Shown: piece after piece, positions 46,305-56,601 of the stretch | Position numbering within the stretch: position 1 is the stretch's first letter | Layout: each line of letters starts with the position of its first letter | Program-made: the position numbers and the translations under genes | DNA from: Silicimonas sp. | Lineage (GTDB): Bacteria; Pseudomonadota; Alphaproteobacteria; Rhodobacterales; Rhodobacteraceae | Length of the DNA stretch: 64,000 bases | NCBI GenBank assembly: GCA_022826205.1 | Contig: JAJDVJ010000070.1 | Location: 1 to 64,000, forward strand | Direction of reading: 5' to 3' | The notes under the pieces: model-generated | Database searches by the model: none | What the model was told of the DNA's origin: nothing | What the model saw: only the letters and a program-made list of their open reading frames with translations

Positions 46305-47372
46305 ATGACTGACGCAGGACAAATTCTGGAAGAGATGAACGAACGCTCGCGGGAAGTGTTTCGACGGGTCGTGGAAGCGTACCTGGAGACCGGCGATCCG
46401 GTGGGCTCGCGCAGGCTCACTCGGGAACTGAACGAAAAAGTCAGCGCGGCGACGGTCAGAAACGTCATGCAGGATCTGGAATATCTCGGCCTTCTGGCTT
46501 CGCCGCATTCCTCTGCAGGGCGATTTCCGACCGAGTCGGGATTGCGACTTTTCGTCGACGGGATGATGGAAGTGAGCGATCCGTCAAGCCAGGATCGGGA
46601 AGCCATAGAATCCGAACTGCAGTCGACCGACGAAAGTGTCGTGACCTTGCTTGACCGGGTTGGTTCGGCCCTGTCGGGCGTGACTCAGGGTGCATCCCTC
46701 GTGCTGGCGCCGAAGCACGATGCAGCTGTGCGGCACATCGAGTTCATCAGCCTCGCGGCCGATCGCGCCATGGTGGTGCTGGTCTTCGAGGACGGACATG
46801 TCGAAAACCGGCTGTTCTCGCCGCCGCCGGGACAAACTGCCAGCAGCTTTCGAGAGGCCGCCAATTTTCTGAATGCCGCATTGGCCGGCCATACGCTTTC
46901 GGAACTTGGGGAAGTCTTCCAAAGGGAGATCCAGCAGCATCGACAGAAGCTCAACGAGCTAGCGCGGGACCTTGTCGAAAGCGGTACGGTGATTTGGGAG
47001 AATGAGGGAACCGACTACGAGCGCCTGATCGTGCGGGGTCGCTCCAACTTGCTGGCAGGAAGCGCAGAGGAGGAAGACCTTGAGCGGATCCGGAACCTGT
47101 TTGACGACTTGGAACGCAAGCGTGACATTGCAGAGTTTCTCGAGCTGACGGATGCGGGGGAGGGAGTGCGCATTTTCATTGGTTCGGAAAACAAGCTTTT
47201 TTCGCTTTCCGGTTCCTCTTTGGTCGTCTCTCCCTATATGAACTCCGATCGAAGGATCATCGGAGCCGTTGGAGTGATCGGGCCGACCCGTCTTAACTAT
47301 GGACGGATCGTTCCAATAGTGGACTATACCGCACAGCTGGTGGGCCGGCTGTTTACGGATCGAGGGCAGTAA
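46305..47372 (+). CDS. hrcA: Heat-inducible transcription repressor HrcA
   Basis: 355 residues from ATG 46305; no clear ribosome-binding site precedes it, but earlier in-frame starts add residues alien to the family. N-terminal winged helix [26 protein letters not shown]-type sequence and [18 protein letters not shown], then the GAF-like core and the end [22 protein letters not shown]. HrcA represses groESL or dnaKJ operons through CIRCE sites, none of which are in the window. The stop overlaps grpE (TAATG). Confidence 0.96.
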   Translation: MTDAGQILEEMNERSREVFRRVVEAYLETGDPVGSRRLTRELNEKVSAATVRNVMQDLEYLGLLASPHSSAGRFPTESGLRLFVDGMMEVSDPSSQDREAIESELQSTDESVVTLLDRVGSALSGVTQGASLVLAPKHDAAVRHIEFISLAADRAMVVLVFEDGHVENRLFSPPPGQTASSFREAANFLNAALAGHTLSELGEVFQREIQQHRQKLNELARDLVESGTVIWENEGTDYERLIVRGRSNLLAGSAEEEDLERIRNLFDDLERKRDIAEFLELTDAGEGVRIFIGSENKLFSLSGSSLVVSPYMNSDRRIIGAVGVIGPTRLNYGRIVPIVDYTAQLVGRLFTDRGQ

Positions 47373-47971
47373 TGAACGACACAAAGACGAAAAGGTCGGT
47401 GGCCGAGGAAGAGGTCACCCAGGCCGAGGAATTGAATTCGGGTTCCAATGAGGAACTGATCGACATCACTTCGCCCGAGGCGCTTGAAGATCCGACCAAC
47501 GACGAGAGGATTGCCGCACTGGAAACGGAACGGGATGCGCTGCAGGACAAGTTCATGCGCGCGCTGGCAGACGCCGAAAACGCGCGGAAGAGATCGGATC
47601 GGGACCGGCGCGAAGCAGAGCGGTATGGTGGATCCAGACTGGCACGGGACTTGCTCCCGGTCTTCGACAACATGAAGCGTGCCGTTGCGGCCGTGCCTGA
47701 AGATGCCCGGGAGGCAAACAAGGCGCTGATCGAAGGCGTCGAACTGACGATGCGTGAACTCCTCAACGTGCTCGGCAAGCACGGCGTGCGCGTGATATCG
47801 CCCGAAGTCGGGGACCGGTTCGACCCGCAGCTTCACGAAGCAATGTTCGAGGCCCCGATGCCTGGCACCGTCGCCGGCGAGGTCATTCAGGTGGAGGCAG
47901 ATGGCTTCATCTTGCACGACCGTCTGCTGCGACCCGCAAAGGTTGGCGTGAGTTCGACGCCGGCGTCATGA
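47372..47971 (+). CDS. grpE: Nucleotide-exchange factor GrpE
   Basis: 199 residues. GrpE releases ADP from DnaK. The N-terminal third is acidic and disordered, then a long coiled coil (RIAALETERDALQDKFMRALADAENARKR-like region, about 48-90) and the beta-wing domain with RFDPQLHEAMFEAPMP and VIQVEADGFILHDRLLRPAKVGV. dnaK is not in the window. The 3' end is followed by the decayed mutS fragment. Confidence 0.95.
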   Translation: MNDTKTKRSVAEEEVTQAEELNSGSNEELIDITSPEALEDPTNDERIAALETERDALQDKFMRALADAENARKRSDRDRREAERYGGSRLARDLLPVFDNMKRAVAAVPEDAREANKALIEGVELTMRELLNVLGKHGVRVISPEVGDRFDPQLHEAMFEAPMPGTVAGEVIQVEADGFILHDRLLRPAKVGVSSTPAS

Positions 47972-47990
47972 ACCCCTGAATTCGCCCGCG

Positions 47991-48391
47991 AACCGAACTG
48001 TCGGGGGGCGGTTGCTTCGTCAACGTCTTGAGTTGGCAAGGCGCATCCAGGGCATCAGGCGGAATCAATTCTTCAGGAAGGATTGCTGATTGGGCCTCTT
48101 CAAGTTCGGACACAGTCCGAGCGGCGATTAGCGGCAATTCATCAATCTGGGCCTTGCCCGAACGCTGCCTTCTCACCCATCCATTTCAGGCGCTTTGAAA
48201 ACTGTGCGGGCGCGATCAACGAAGGACTGGGGAAACCCGGCAAGGCAGGCAACCTGCGCGCCGCATCAGCGGTTTGCCGCGCCCTTCCGAACTTCTTGGC
48301 GGAAAATGACCCGCCTTTCCCCGTCCTCGACTGCCACGGCAGCGTTACGGACGCCTTCCTGACGGATTGCGAGTTCTATCAACTATTGATA
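47991..48391 (-). pseudogene. Decayed copy of the 3' end of mutS
   Basis: Read on the minus strand this stretch matches the last 134 residues of the MutS encoded at 49877-52516. Matching pieces include EGVRNA, EVRKGAA, VDRARTV, DELPL and TVSELEEA. The copy has an in-frame TAG (48383-48385) and TGA (48266-48268), a frameshift near 48180-48200, and has lost the normal stop. Similarity continues some 25 bases past the coding end, to about 47991. It lies between grpE and the DUF3500 gene, facing the same way as intact mutS. The divergence is large, so this is either an old duplication or the end of a mutS allele that was displaced. The remaining bases to 48511 hold nothing I recognise. Confidence 0.88.
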
Positions 48392-48511
48392 AGCCGCCGG
48401 TTGGGTGGTTGCGAACCGTTGCAAGCTATGCAGCGAAACATCCAGATCGCGACCGAAGGCACATACAACCTCCTCCGAAGGAATGCAGGGAATTTGTACT
48501 TGGCAGGATCC

Positions 48512-49615
48512 ATGAAACGTGTGTTGATCTGCGTTCTTGGCGCATTGGCTGTCGTTGCCGCAGTTATAATTTACCTGCTCTTTCGACCCGACATTGGGGC
48601 AAGGGTCTTTTTTGGAGTTGATCCCTCACCAGTAGAGATCAGTTTCAAGGACACTTACGACGTGCCTGCCGCAGACAAAAAGACAGTGGCGATCGTGGCG
48701 GCTGCAAGGCTCTTTCTGGATTCACTGGATGACAGTCAGAGACAAGCGGCGATATACCGGTTCACCGATAACGCTCAGCGCTCGAACTGGTCCAACTTCC
48801 CAGAAGGCATGGTTCCGCGCGGCGGCATAAAGCTTGGTTCCCTCACCAATGCACAACGCGCGAACCTCGACAAGCTCCTTAGGGAACTCCTGAGTGAATA
48901 CGGTGTGAAATACATCACCAATCAACTAGCAGCGGAAGACTTGCTGATCCCTGAAGACCTATTCGGCATCATGAAATACGGAAGCGACCACTATTACGCT
49001 GCATTTCTCGGCGAACCTTCAACCACGAAGCCTTGGATGTTCCAATTCGGCGGGCATCATCTCGCAATTAATGTCACAGTATTTGGACCGCTCGTTTCCT
49101 TCTCACCGATGCTGACGGGCGGTCAACCGCTGCACTTGCGCCTTGGCGGTGACGACATCTTCATTGTGCAGCGGGAAACAGCGGCAGCGCAAGCGTTCAT
49201 GGATAGCCTTACGGACGAACAAAAGTCGCAAGCCGTTCGCGCAGAACGGCCCATCGATCTCTTGCTAGGGCCAGGAAAGCACGGTGCTATGGTTGCGCCG
49301 GAAGGCATCAAGGGAGGCGACCTTACGGCTATGCAGCGAGCGCTGCTCCTTGACGTGATCGACGCCCGCTTGAGTTTCATGAACATTGACGACCATGCTG
49401 AGAAGATGAAAGCCGTGGTAGCCGAGATTGAGGACACATACTTTGGATGGTGGGGGCGGCAGGGCGCCTTGGGCGCTGCGTATTTCCGCGTGACCAGCCC
49501 TTCCATGGTGATCGAATACGCGGCCCAAGACGGCGAAGACGCCGTTGATCACGCCCACAGCATGTATCGTGAGCTTGACAACGACTACGGTACCGCGTGG
49601 ATCGGGGCAGAGTGA
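48512..49615 (+). CDS. DUF3500 family membrane-anchored protein
   Basis: 367 residues from ATG 48512. One N-terminal membrane segment (VLICVLGALAVVAAVIIYLLF) is followed by a large extracytoplasmic domain. DUF3500 features are seen: FLDSLDDSQRQAAIYRFTD, SNWSNFPEG, GGIKLGSLTNAQRANL, FQFGGHHLAINVTV and a second repeat of the FMDSLTDEQKSQAV type near residue 230. Function is unknown. It is inserted between the decayed and the intact mutS 3' ends on the opposite strand, so it probably arrived by recombination there. Its codon use is somewhat less GC-rich than that of mutS. Confidence 0.85.
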   Translation: MKRVLICVLGALAVVAAVIIYLLFRPDIGARVFFGVDPSPVEISFKDTYDVPAADKKTVAIVAAARLFLDSLDDSQRQAAIYRFTDNAQRSNWSNFPEGMVPRGGIKLGSLTNAQRANLDKLLRELLSEYGVKYITNQLAAEDLLIPEDLFGIMKYGSDHYYAAFLGEPSTTKPWMFQFGGHHLAINVTVFGPLVSFSPMLTGGQPLHLRLGGDDIFIVQRETAAAQAFMDSLTDEQKSQAVRAERPIDLLLGPGKHGAMVAPEGIKGGDLTAMQRALLLDVIDARLSFMNIDDHAEKMKAVVAEIEDTYFGWWGRQGALGAAYFRVTSPSMVIEYAAQDGEDAVDHAHSMYRELDNDYGTAWIGAE

Positions 49616-49846
49616 ATCCAGCGTGACAAGGGCGTGCTGCGCGAGACATTGCGCAATTGGGAAGCCGATGGCCGCGAAATCCGCAGCTGATTGCCTATGG
49701 CTGGCAGGGCTCAGCATGCCAGGCGTGCGCCCTGAAGAACTCCCCATCACGGACCTGCACATGACGCATACCATTACCCGCACACATTCGTGCGATGGTC
49801 GAGGCCAGCGTCAGGAATTCCTGCTTTCTGCCGGCAGAACGAGCTG

Positions 49847-49863
49847 TCGGGGTACCGCCCCGA
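49847..49863 (-). terminator. Possible terminator hairpin after mutS
   Basis: TCGGGG-TACCG-CCCCGA, a perfect six-base-pair stem 14 bases past the mutS stop. No T run follows, so intrinsic termination would be weak. A damaged version of the same sequence (CTGTCGGGGGGCGG) follows the pseudogene at 47998. Confidence 0.4.
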
Positions 49864-49876
49864 TGCAGCCGGGACG

Positions 49877-52516
49877 CTATTTCGTCAATGCCTTGAGGTG
49901 GTAGAGCGCATCCAGCGCGTCGCGCGGGGTCATATCGTCAGGATGGATCGTTGCCAAGGCCTCTTCGAGTTCGGACACTGTCCGCGCTCCGGATGATGGA
50001 GGCCGGCTTGCGGAGAAGAGCGGCAGTTCGTCAACCAGCGCCTTCTGGCGAACGTTTCCTTCGCGCTCACCTTTTTCAAGAGCTTCGAGAACGGTACGTG
50101 CGCGGTCCACGACTGGCTGGGGAAGTCCGGCAAGACGGGCAACCTGCACGCCGTAACTGCGGTCTGCCGCGCCCTTTCGGACTTCATGTAGGAAGATGAC
50201 CTCCCCTTCCCACTCCTTGACCGCCACGGTTGCGTTTCGGACGCCTTCTAGCCTGTTCGCGAGCTCCGTCAATTCGTGATAGTGGGTCGCAAAGAGCGCG
50301 CGGCAGCGGTTCGACTCGTGCAGGTGTTCGAGCGTTGCCCACGCGATTGACAGGCCGTCGTAGGTGGCAGTGCCGCGACCGATCTCGTCAAGGATGACAA
50401 GCGCACGGTCGTCAGCCTGGTTCAGGATCGCGGCCGTTTCGACCATTTCGACCATGAATGTCGATCGGCCTCGGGCAAGATCATCGGAGGCTCCGACCCG
50501 GCTGAATATCTGGCTTACGAGGCCTATTTGCGCGTTTTCGGCGGGCACGAAACTGCCTGCCTGAGCGAGAATGGCTATGATTGCGTTCTGACGGAGGAAA
50601 GTGGACTTGCCAGCCATGTTGGGCCCGGTCAACAGCCATATCCTTCCGTCTTCGTCATCGGAAAGATCACAGTCATTGGCAATGAATGGCGCGCCTTCAA
50701 CCTTGAGGGCCTGCTCCACCACGGGATGACGGCCACCGGAAATGCAGAAGGCCTCACTTTCGTCAATGCGCGGCGCGCACCATTTCCGGTCCTTGGCTTG
50801 GATGGCGAATGCGCAGGCGACATCAAGTTCTGCAAGGGCGCCGGCGGCAGCGCCGAGGCGGTCTCCGTTTGAAAGGACAAGGCGGACCAGTTCCGCATGT
50901 AGGGCGGTCTCGATCTCGATGGCTTTTGCCCCGGCATTCAGGATCCTGGATTCGAGTTCCGAAAGCTCAACGGTGGTGAAGCGGACAGCGCTTGCCGTGG
51001 TCTGTCGGTGAATGAAGCGCTCAGAGTTTGGCGGCGACATCATCTTTTGGGCATGAGTGGCGCGCGTCTCGATGAAGTATCCGAGGACATTGTTGTGCCT
51101 TATCTTGAGCGAACCGATGCCCGTGGAATGTGCGTAATCTGCCTGCAGTCCGGCAACGACACTGCGACCCTCGTCGCGCAGCTTGCGTGCTTCGTCGAGG
51201 TCGGTGTCATGGCCTTCTGCGATGAATCCGCCATCCCGCACCAGGATGGGAGGCTCGGCGACAAGGGCATCCGAGAGAGATCGGGCCAGCTCGTCAAATC
51301 CGTCAAGGTCGGACAGCCAGCCGTCAACCGGCTCGGGCCGTTCGCCGGCGAGCGCGGCAATGATTTCCGGCAGCAGGTCCAGGGCGTTTCGGATCGCCGC
51401 GAGGTCGCGCGGCCCGCCCCTGTCCACGGCCAGCCTCGAAGTTGCCCTCTGGATGTCAGGGCAGCGCTTGAGAATGCTCCGGATCTCCTCAGGTTGCGCA
51501 TTGTCCGAGGCGAACCACTCCACAACGCCGATTCTTGCTCGAACGGCATCGAGTTCGCGAGAGGGAGATGAAATTCTGCGTTCGATCAGACGACCGCCTG
51601 CCGCAGTTACCGTGCGGTCGATCGCATGAAGGAGCGAGCCTTCACGGCCTCCGGAAAGAGAGCGGGTAAGCTCGAGATTTCGACGGGTCGCGGCGTCAAT
51701 CTGGACGGTTCCGGACTCGACGTCGCGCACTGGCGCGCGCAGCAAGGGCAGCTTTCCCTTCTGTGTGAGCTCAAGGTAGTCGACAAGCGCGCCGATTGCC
51801 GAGATTTCTGCGCGCGTAAACGTTCCGAAAGCATCAAGGCTCTGGATCTGCCAGAACTTTGCAAGCCGCTTCCGCGCCGACTGACTGTCGAAGCTCGCCG
51901 GTGAAAGGGGGGTCAGGCACGCGCCGAGATCGGTGACGAGGTCGGAATATTCCGAATACTTGCTTTCGGAAATGATGACCTCGCTTGGCGAAAGACGCGC
52001 AAGTTCCGGCCCGAAGCGCACGGGGGAAGTCGGAAGGACGCGCAATTCCCCGGTTGAGACATCAACGCAGGCGACGGCGGCCTCTTCGCGGACCTCCGCA
52101 AGCGCCGCAAGATAGTTGTGTCGGCGGGCGTCAAGAAGGGATTCCTCGGTTAGCGTCCCGGGCGTGACAAGCCGGACGACGCCCCGCTTGATGACCGCCT
52201 TGGAACCCCGTTTCCTGGCCTCGGAGGGCTCTTCGAGCTGCTCGCAGACCGCAACGCGGAAGCCCTTGCGGATGAGTGTCAGTAGGTAGCCTTCCGCAGC
52301 GTGCACGGGAACTCCGCACATCGGAATGTCTTCGCCGAGTTGCTTGCCACGTTTCGTTAACGCAATGTCGAGCGCCTCCGAGGCGGCAACGGCATCATCG
52401 AAGAACAGCTCGTAGAAATCACCCATGCGATAGAACAGGAGAGCATCAGGATGCTCGTCCCTGATCTTCATGTACTGCGCCATCATCGGCGTGACGTCGG
52501 CGGTCGCGACGGGCAC
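49877..52516 (-). CDS. mutS: DNA mismatch repair protein MutS
   Basis: 879 residues from GTG 52516, with GGGGA upstream. Mismatch-binding domain with RMGDFYELFFDDA (the phenylalanine that wedges into the mispair), core and clamp domains, and the ABC-type ATPase with TGPNMAGKSTFLRQ, STFMVEMVETA, ALVILDEIGRGTATYDG and ATHYHEL. The C-terminal tail with the dimerisation helices is complete. It begins the recognition of replication errors. A decayed copy of its last 134 codons lies at 47991-48391, separated by a DUF3500 gene. Confidence 0.98.
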   Translation of the reverse strand: MPVATADVTPMMAQYMKIRDEHPDALLFYRMGDFYELFFDDAVAASEALDIALTKRGKQLGEDIPMCGVPVHAAEGYLLTLIRKGFRVAVCEQLEEPSEARKRGSKAVIKRGVVRLVTPGTLTEESLLDARRHNYLAALAEVREEAAVACVDVSTGELRVLPTSPVRFGPELARLSPSEVIISESKYSEYSDLVTDLGACLTPLSPASFDSQSARKRLAKFWQIQSLDAFGTFTRAEISAIGALVDYLELTQKGKLPLLRAPVRDVESGTVQIDAATRRNLELTRSLSGGREGSLLHAIDRTVTAAGGRLIERRISSPSRELDAVRARIGVVEWFASDNAQPEEIRSILKRCPDIQRATSRLAVDRGGPRDLAAIRNALDLLPEIIAALAGERPEPVDGWLSDLDGFDELARSLSDALVAEPPILVRDGGFIAEGHDTDLDEARKLRDEGRSVVAGLQADYAHSTGIGSLKIRHNNVLGYFIETRATHAQKMMSPPNSERFIHRQTTASAVRFTTVELSELESRILNAGAKAIEIETALHAELVRLVLSNGDRLGAAAGALAELDVACAFAIQAKDRKWCAPRIDESEAFCISGGRHPVVEQALKVEGAPFIANDCDLSDDEDGRIWLLTGPNMAGKSTFLRQNAIIAILAQAGSFVPAENAQIGLVSQIFSRVGASDDLARGRSTFMVEMVETAAILNQADDRALVILDEIGRGTATYDGLSIAWATLEHLHESNRCRALFATHYHELTELANRLEGVRNATVAVKEWEGEVIFLHEVRKGAADRSYGVQVARLAGLPQPVVDRARTVLEALEKGEREGNVRQKALVDELPLFSASRPPSSGARTVSELEEALATIHPDDMTPRDALDALYHLKALTK

Positions 52517-52579
52517 TGCTCACATCCCCAGCTATTTGGCCGAATCTAGCGATCCGGCCAGCAGGGGGAAAGTTCAAAA

Positions 52580-53233
52580 TCAGCTGGCGAACGGTGCGGC
52601 GTCGCCCCAGAGCTGCCGGATTCTGTCGTCACGTCGGCAGGCCTTGCGATAGAACTTGTAGGCATTGGCCTTTGACTTGGGACCCCGGCGGGTCAGGACA
52701 AGCTCTTTGCTCTTGTAGTAGTCCTGGTGATAGTCCTCGGCCACATAGAATCTGGACGCATCCAGAATAGGAGTGACAATGGTGCGCCCGAGATCCCTTT
52801 GCGCCTCTTCCTTTGCCATTTCGGCGGCAGCGCGCTCTTCGGGATTCGAGACGAATACCGCCGTGCGGTAGCTTTCGCCCCGGTCGCAGAACTGACCGCC
52901 GGCATCGGTCGGATCGACGGAACGGAAGAAATGGTGAAGCAGCCGGTCGTAATCGATCACGCCGTCGTCGTAGCTGATCTCGACTGCTTCGTAGTGCCCG
53001 GTGCCACCCTTCGTGACCGCCTTGTAGGTCGGATTGGCCGTCGTCCCGCCGGTATAGCCGGAGACGACTTCATGAACGCCCGCGAGAGACTCGAAGTCTG
53101 ACTCCACGCACCAGAAGCAACCGCCCGCAAAATAGGCTTTCTTCTCTTCTGCTTCAGCGTGCGTGCCGTGTAGGACGAGACCGAAGAGAACCAGTGCGAA
53201 CGAGAGAAATGTCCTGGGAATGGGCGTGCTCAT
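52580..53233 (-). CDS. msrA: Exported peptide methionine-(S)-sulfoxide reductase
   Basis: 217 residues from ATG 53233, preceded by AAGGAG. A signal peptide of about 26 residues ends near HGTHAEA, so the enzyme should act in the periplasm, unlike the usual cytoplasmic MsrA. The catalytic motif is YFAGGCFWCVESDF, followed by GYTGGTTANPTY, GTGHYEAVEISYD, and PTDAGGQFCDRGESYRTAVF. It repairs oxidised methionine in proteins. It follows mutS upstream on the same strand, with 63 bases between. Confidence 0.94.
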   Translation of the reverse strand: MSTPIPRTFLSFALVLFGLVLHGTHAEAEEKKAYFAGGCFWCVESDFESLAGVHEVVSGYTGGTTANPTYKAVTKGGTGHYEAVEISYDDGVIDYDRLLHHFFRSVDPTDAGGQFCDRGESYRTAVFVSNPEERAAAEMAKEEAQRDLGRTIVTPILDASRFYVAEDYHQDYYKSKELVLTRRGPKSKANAYKFYRKACRRDDRIRQLWGDAAPFAS

Positions 53234-53380
53234 GGCTTTACTCCTTGCGATTGGCGGGAGAATGGCGTGGTCTTGGCCGACAGTCCATTCAATGGAGCGT
53301 GAAGTCGCGTTGGTGTGAAGGCTGTTTCAGGCGCCAGCGACGTGACGACTTTGGCGGCGGGCGGGATTGGATCGAGTGGC

Positions 53381-54085
53381 ATGAGGATTGCAACCTGGAG
53401 CGGGCCGCGAAACATTTCGACGGCAATGATGTATGCCTTCGGCAACCGGTCGGACTTCGCGGCGTGGGACGAGCCGTTCTATGCCGCCTACCTGGAGGCG
53501 ACGGGGATCGATCACCCGATGCGGGAGGACGTGCTTGCGGCCAATGAAAGCGATCCGCAACGCGTGGCCGAGCGATGCCTCGGGCCAATTCCCGGCGGCC
53601 GGCGGCATTTCTACATGAAACACATGCCGTTTCACATGGAACCGGGATTTCCGCTCGACTGGGCGGAGAGCTGCGTGAACATCCACCTGATCCGGCATCC
53701 AGCAAGGGTAGTGGCCAGCTACGTCGCGAAACGCGACAATCCGGTCATGCGCGACATCGGGTTCAAGGAGCAGCTGGCCATGTTCGAAAGGTTTCCCGGA
53801 CCGGTTGTGGACAGCGCGGACATTCTCCGGAATCCCGAAGCGGCGCTTCGCGGGCTTTGCGACGCAATCAGGCTCGACTTTGATCCCTCGATGCTGTCCT
53901 GGCCGGCGGGTCCCAAGCCGTTCGATGGGGCTTGGGCACCGCATTGGTACGGTTCGGCTCACCAGTCCACCGGGTTTGCAGGCTCGGAGGCGTCCTTGCC
54001 GGAACTGGAAGGCGAGGCGCGGAAGCTGACGGCGCAGGCGCTGCCGTTCTACGAGCGGCTCGCGGCGGAAGCTCTGCAATTCTGA
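53381..54085 (+). CDS. Sulfotransferase-like protein
   Basis: 234 residues from ATG 53381. The N-terminal MRIATWSGPRNISTAMMYAFG is the 5'-phosphosulfate loop of PAPS-dependent sulfotransferases in its SGPRN form, and LIRHPARVVASY is the 3'-phosphate site. The acceptor is unknown. Relatives are often annotated near branched-chain aminotransferases; no such gene or PAPS synthesis gene lies here. It converges on argG, with a short inverted repeat TCCTGC-TT-GCAGGA (54097-54110) between the two stops. Confidence 0.83.
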   Translation: MRIATWSGPRNISTAMMYAFGNRSDFAAWDEPFYAAYLEATGIDHPMREDVLAANESDPQRVAERCLGPIPGGRRHFYMKHMPFHMEPGFPLDWAESCVNIHLIRHPARVVASYVAKRDNPVMRDIGFKEQLAMFERFPGPVVDSADILRNPEAALRGLCDAIRLDFDPSMLSWPAGPKPFDGAWAPHWYGSAHQSTGFAGSEASLPELEGEARKLTAQALPFYERLAAEALQF

Positions 54086-54146
54086 ACCGCGGCGGGTCCT
54101 GCTTGCAGGATGTCTCGCACCAGACGAAGGTTGGTCTCGACTGGCG

Positions 54147-55364
54147 TCACTTCAGCCGCCGGTTCCTCGCGGCGATCAGTTTCAGGCGGAGCGCGTTCAG
54201 CTGAATGAATCCCTGTGCGTCTTTCTGATCATAGGCACCCGCGTCCTCCTCGAACGTGACATGGGCCTCAGAATAGAGCGAGCGATCCGACCAGCGCGCA
54301 ACCGTCCGCACGGACCCCTTGTAGAGTTTCAGCCGCACTGTGCCAGTCACGTGCTCCTGGCTCTTGTCGATCAGCGCCTGCAGCATTTCGCGCTCTGGCG
54401 AAAACCAGAAACCGTTGTAGATCAGTTCCGCGTAGCGTGGCATGACCGAGTCCTTGAGGTGCCCGGATCCGGAATCCAGCGTGATCTGCTCAATGCCGCG
54501 ATGCCCTTCGAGCAGGATCGTGCCGCCCGGCGTTTCGTAAAGGCCGCGGGACTTCATTCCGACGAAACGGTTCTCCACGAGATCGAGAATGCCAACACCG
54601 TGCCGACCGCCGAGGTCGTTCAGGCGGGTCAGGACCTCCGCCGGGGTCATTGCCTTCCCGTTGATTGCGACGGCGTCGCCCCGTTCGAACGTGATCTCGA
54701 CTGTTTCTGCCTTGTCCGGCGCGTCCTCGGGCATCGTGATGCGCTGCAGGATATGGGCGGGCGCTTCCTCCGCCGGGTCTTCCAGGATCTTTCCTTCGGA
54801 AGAGGTATGGAGGAGATTGGCATCGACGGAAAACGGCGCCTCGCCTCGCCTGTCTCCGGAAATGGGAATCTGGTGTTGCGCGGCAAACTCAAGGAGCTTC
54901 GACCGCGAGGTCAGGCTCCAGATTCGCCAGGGCGCAATTACCCTGATGTCCGGATTGAGAGCGTAGGCAGACAGCTCAAAGCGCACTTGGTCATTGCCCT
55001 TGCCCGTTGCGCCGTGGGCAATGGCATCGGCTCCCGTCTCTTCCGCGATTTCCACGAGTCGCTTGGAAATGAGCGGGCGTGCGATGGAAGTTCCGAGCAG
55101 GTACAGGCCTTCGTAGACTGCGTTGGCACGGAACATCGGGAAGACAAAGTCGCGCGCGAATTCCTCCCGAAGGTCCTCGACATGGATTTCCGCGACGCCA
55201 AGCAGCTCGGCCTTCTTGCGGGCGGGTTCCAGCTCCTCACCTTGGCCGAGGTCGGCAGTGAAGGTCACCACCTCGCATCCGAATTCGGCCTGCAACCACT
55301 TGAGAATGATCGAGGTGTCGAGACCGCCGGAATAGGCGAGAACGACTTTCTTGGGCGCGGACAT
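54147..55364 (-). CDS. argG: Argininosuccinate synthase
   Basis: 405 residues, preceded by GGAG. It joins citrulline and aspartate with [20 protein letters not shown] is the PP-loop, then [34 protein letters not shown] and [18 protein letters not shown] single-gene unit; upstream up to the hslO start lie 253 bases with no recognisable gene. Confidence 0.98.
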   Translation of the reverse strand: MSAPKKVVLAYSGGLDTSIILKWLQAEFGCEVVTFTADLGQGEELEPARKKAELLGVAEIHVEDLREEFARDFVFPMFRANAVYEGLYLLGTSIARPLISKRLVEIAEETGADAIAHGATGKGNDQVRFELSAYALNPDIRVIAPWRIWSLTSRSKLLEFAAQHQIPISGDRRGEAPFSVDANLLHTSSEGKILEDPAEEAPAHILQRITMPEDAPDKAETVEITFERGDAVAINGKAMTPAEVLTRLNDLGGRHGVGILDLVENRFVGMKSRGLYETPGGTILLEGHRGIEQITLDSGSGHLKDSVMPRYAELIYNGFWFSPEREMLQALIDKSQEHVTGTVRLKLYKGSVRTVARWSDRSLYSEAHVTFEEDAGAYDQKDAQGFIQLNALRLKLIAARNRRLK

Positions 55365-55617
55365 GGGCTCTCCAGGGGCCTTCGAGTGTTCGAGGGCGTT
55401 TAAGGTCTTTTTGCATGGGGAACAAGCAACGCATCGCGCGATTCACGGCCCCGGCGCACACGACGAGCGCCAGTACGCTGAATGGGGCTCGGTTTGGAAG
55501 CCGATTGGCCCGCAGGTTGAACAACTGCTCCAGTACGGCCTGTCATCGAGGCCTTTGACTCGCCATATCGCCCAAGCACGTGGTAGTGCTTTTGGGTTCG
55601 AATGCCAGGGATAAGCC

Positions 55618-56601
55618 GTGAACATCAAGTCAAGCCCAGCTTGGGACGACACTGTCTTGCCGTTTCAACTCGACCGCACTGCAACGCGGGGTCGGGTCGT
55701 GCGCCTGTGCGGCGTCCTGCAGCGCATTTTGGCCCAGCACGGCTACCCAGGGGTGATCGAGGCGCTTCTTGCCGAGGCTACCTTGCTCACGGCGTTGATA
55801 GGGCAGGCGATCAAGACGAGGTGGAAGCTTTCGCTTCAGGTCCGTGGGGACGGCCCGGCGCGATTGATCGCGACCGATTACTACGGCCCGGTCGAAGATG
55901 GTTCGCCGGCGAGGATCAGGGCCTACGCGGGATTTGACGAAGCGCGGCTTGACCCTGACGGCGATGCATTCTCGCAGGTGGGATCAGGATGTTTCTCGAT
56001 CATGATCGACCAGGGCAGCGGCACAGCGCCCTATCAGGGAATCACGCCTCTTGCCGGTGGATCGCTGGCGGCGTGCGCTGAAACCTACTTTGCACAGTCC
56101 GAACAGTTGCCGACCCGGTTTGTCCTGGCATTCGGGCGCTCGCAGGTCCCGGAAGAGGAAATGCACTGGCGGGCCGGCGGCATGATGCTGCAACAAATGC
56201 CGGCCGCGGAGCCGCGCATCGAGGACGGAGGAAGCGGTATCGGAGGCCTCCTGGCGGCATCGGACATCCTGGACGCCGCCGGCGCCGAATCCTGGGACCG
56301 TGTCAACCTGCTTCTGGATGACGCAGATGAGATCGACCTGGTCGGACCGGTCGTGGCGCCGACCGACCTTCTTGTAAGGCTCTTTGGTGCGGATGAGCCC
56401 AGAGCGTATCGCGTACAGCCGGTGGAGTTCGGATGTACGTGCACAATGGAGCGGGCAAGGGAGTCCCTTTCGCTTTGCGTGACCGAAGATCCCGGGACCA
56501 TGACGACGGACGAAGGCGTCGTGACAGTTGACTGCCAGTTCTGCGGGGCACACTACGAGTTTCAACCAGCCGCGCTTGGCAGTGAGTTGCGGAATGTCTG
56601 A
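55618..56601 (+). CDS. hslO: Redox-regulated chaperone Hsp33
   Basis: 327 residues from GTG 55618, with AGGGATAAG upstream. Hsp33 is switched on by oxidation and holds unfolding proteins during oxidative stress. The zinc switch is complete: C273 and C275 (FGCTCTMERA) and C306 and C309 (VDCQFCGAHYEF). LLTALIGQAIKTRWKLSLQVRGDGP is the family core. The 3' end overlaps the Nudix gene by eight bases, which starts a coupled run hslO-Nudix-cca. Confidence 0.96.
   Translation: MNIKSSPAWDDTVLPFQLDRTATRGRVVRLCGVLQRILAQHGYPGVIEALLAEATLLTALIGQAIKTRWKLSLQVRGDGPARLIATDYYGPVEDGSPARIRAYAGFDEARLDPDGDAFSQVGSGCFSIMIDQGSGTAPYQGITPLAGGSLAACAETYFAQSEQLPTRFVLAFGRSQVPEEEMHWRAGGMMLQQMPAAEPRIEDGGSGIGGLLAASDILDAAGAESWDRVNLLLDDADEIDLVGPVVAPTDLLVRLFGADEPRAYRVQPVEFGCTCTMERARESLSLCVTEDPGTMTTDEGVVTVDCQFCGAHYEFQPAALGSELRNV

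Noticed and set aside
53629-53642. GTTTCACATGGAAC, similar to parS
   Set aside because: It has two changes in the palindrome core and further mismatches at the ends; it lies inside a sulfotransferase-like gene far from the two perfect sites.
55560-55612. tRNA-like T arm (GGGTTCGAATGCC) before hslO
   Set aside because: The T stem does not pair properly and no acceptor or anticodon arm can be built.
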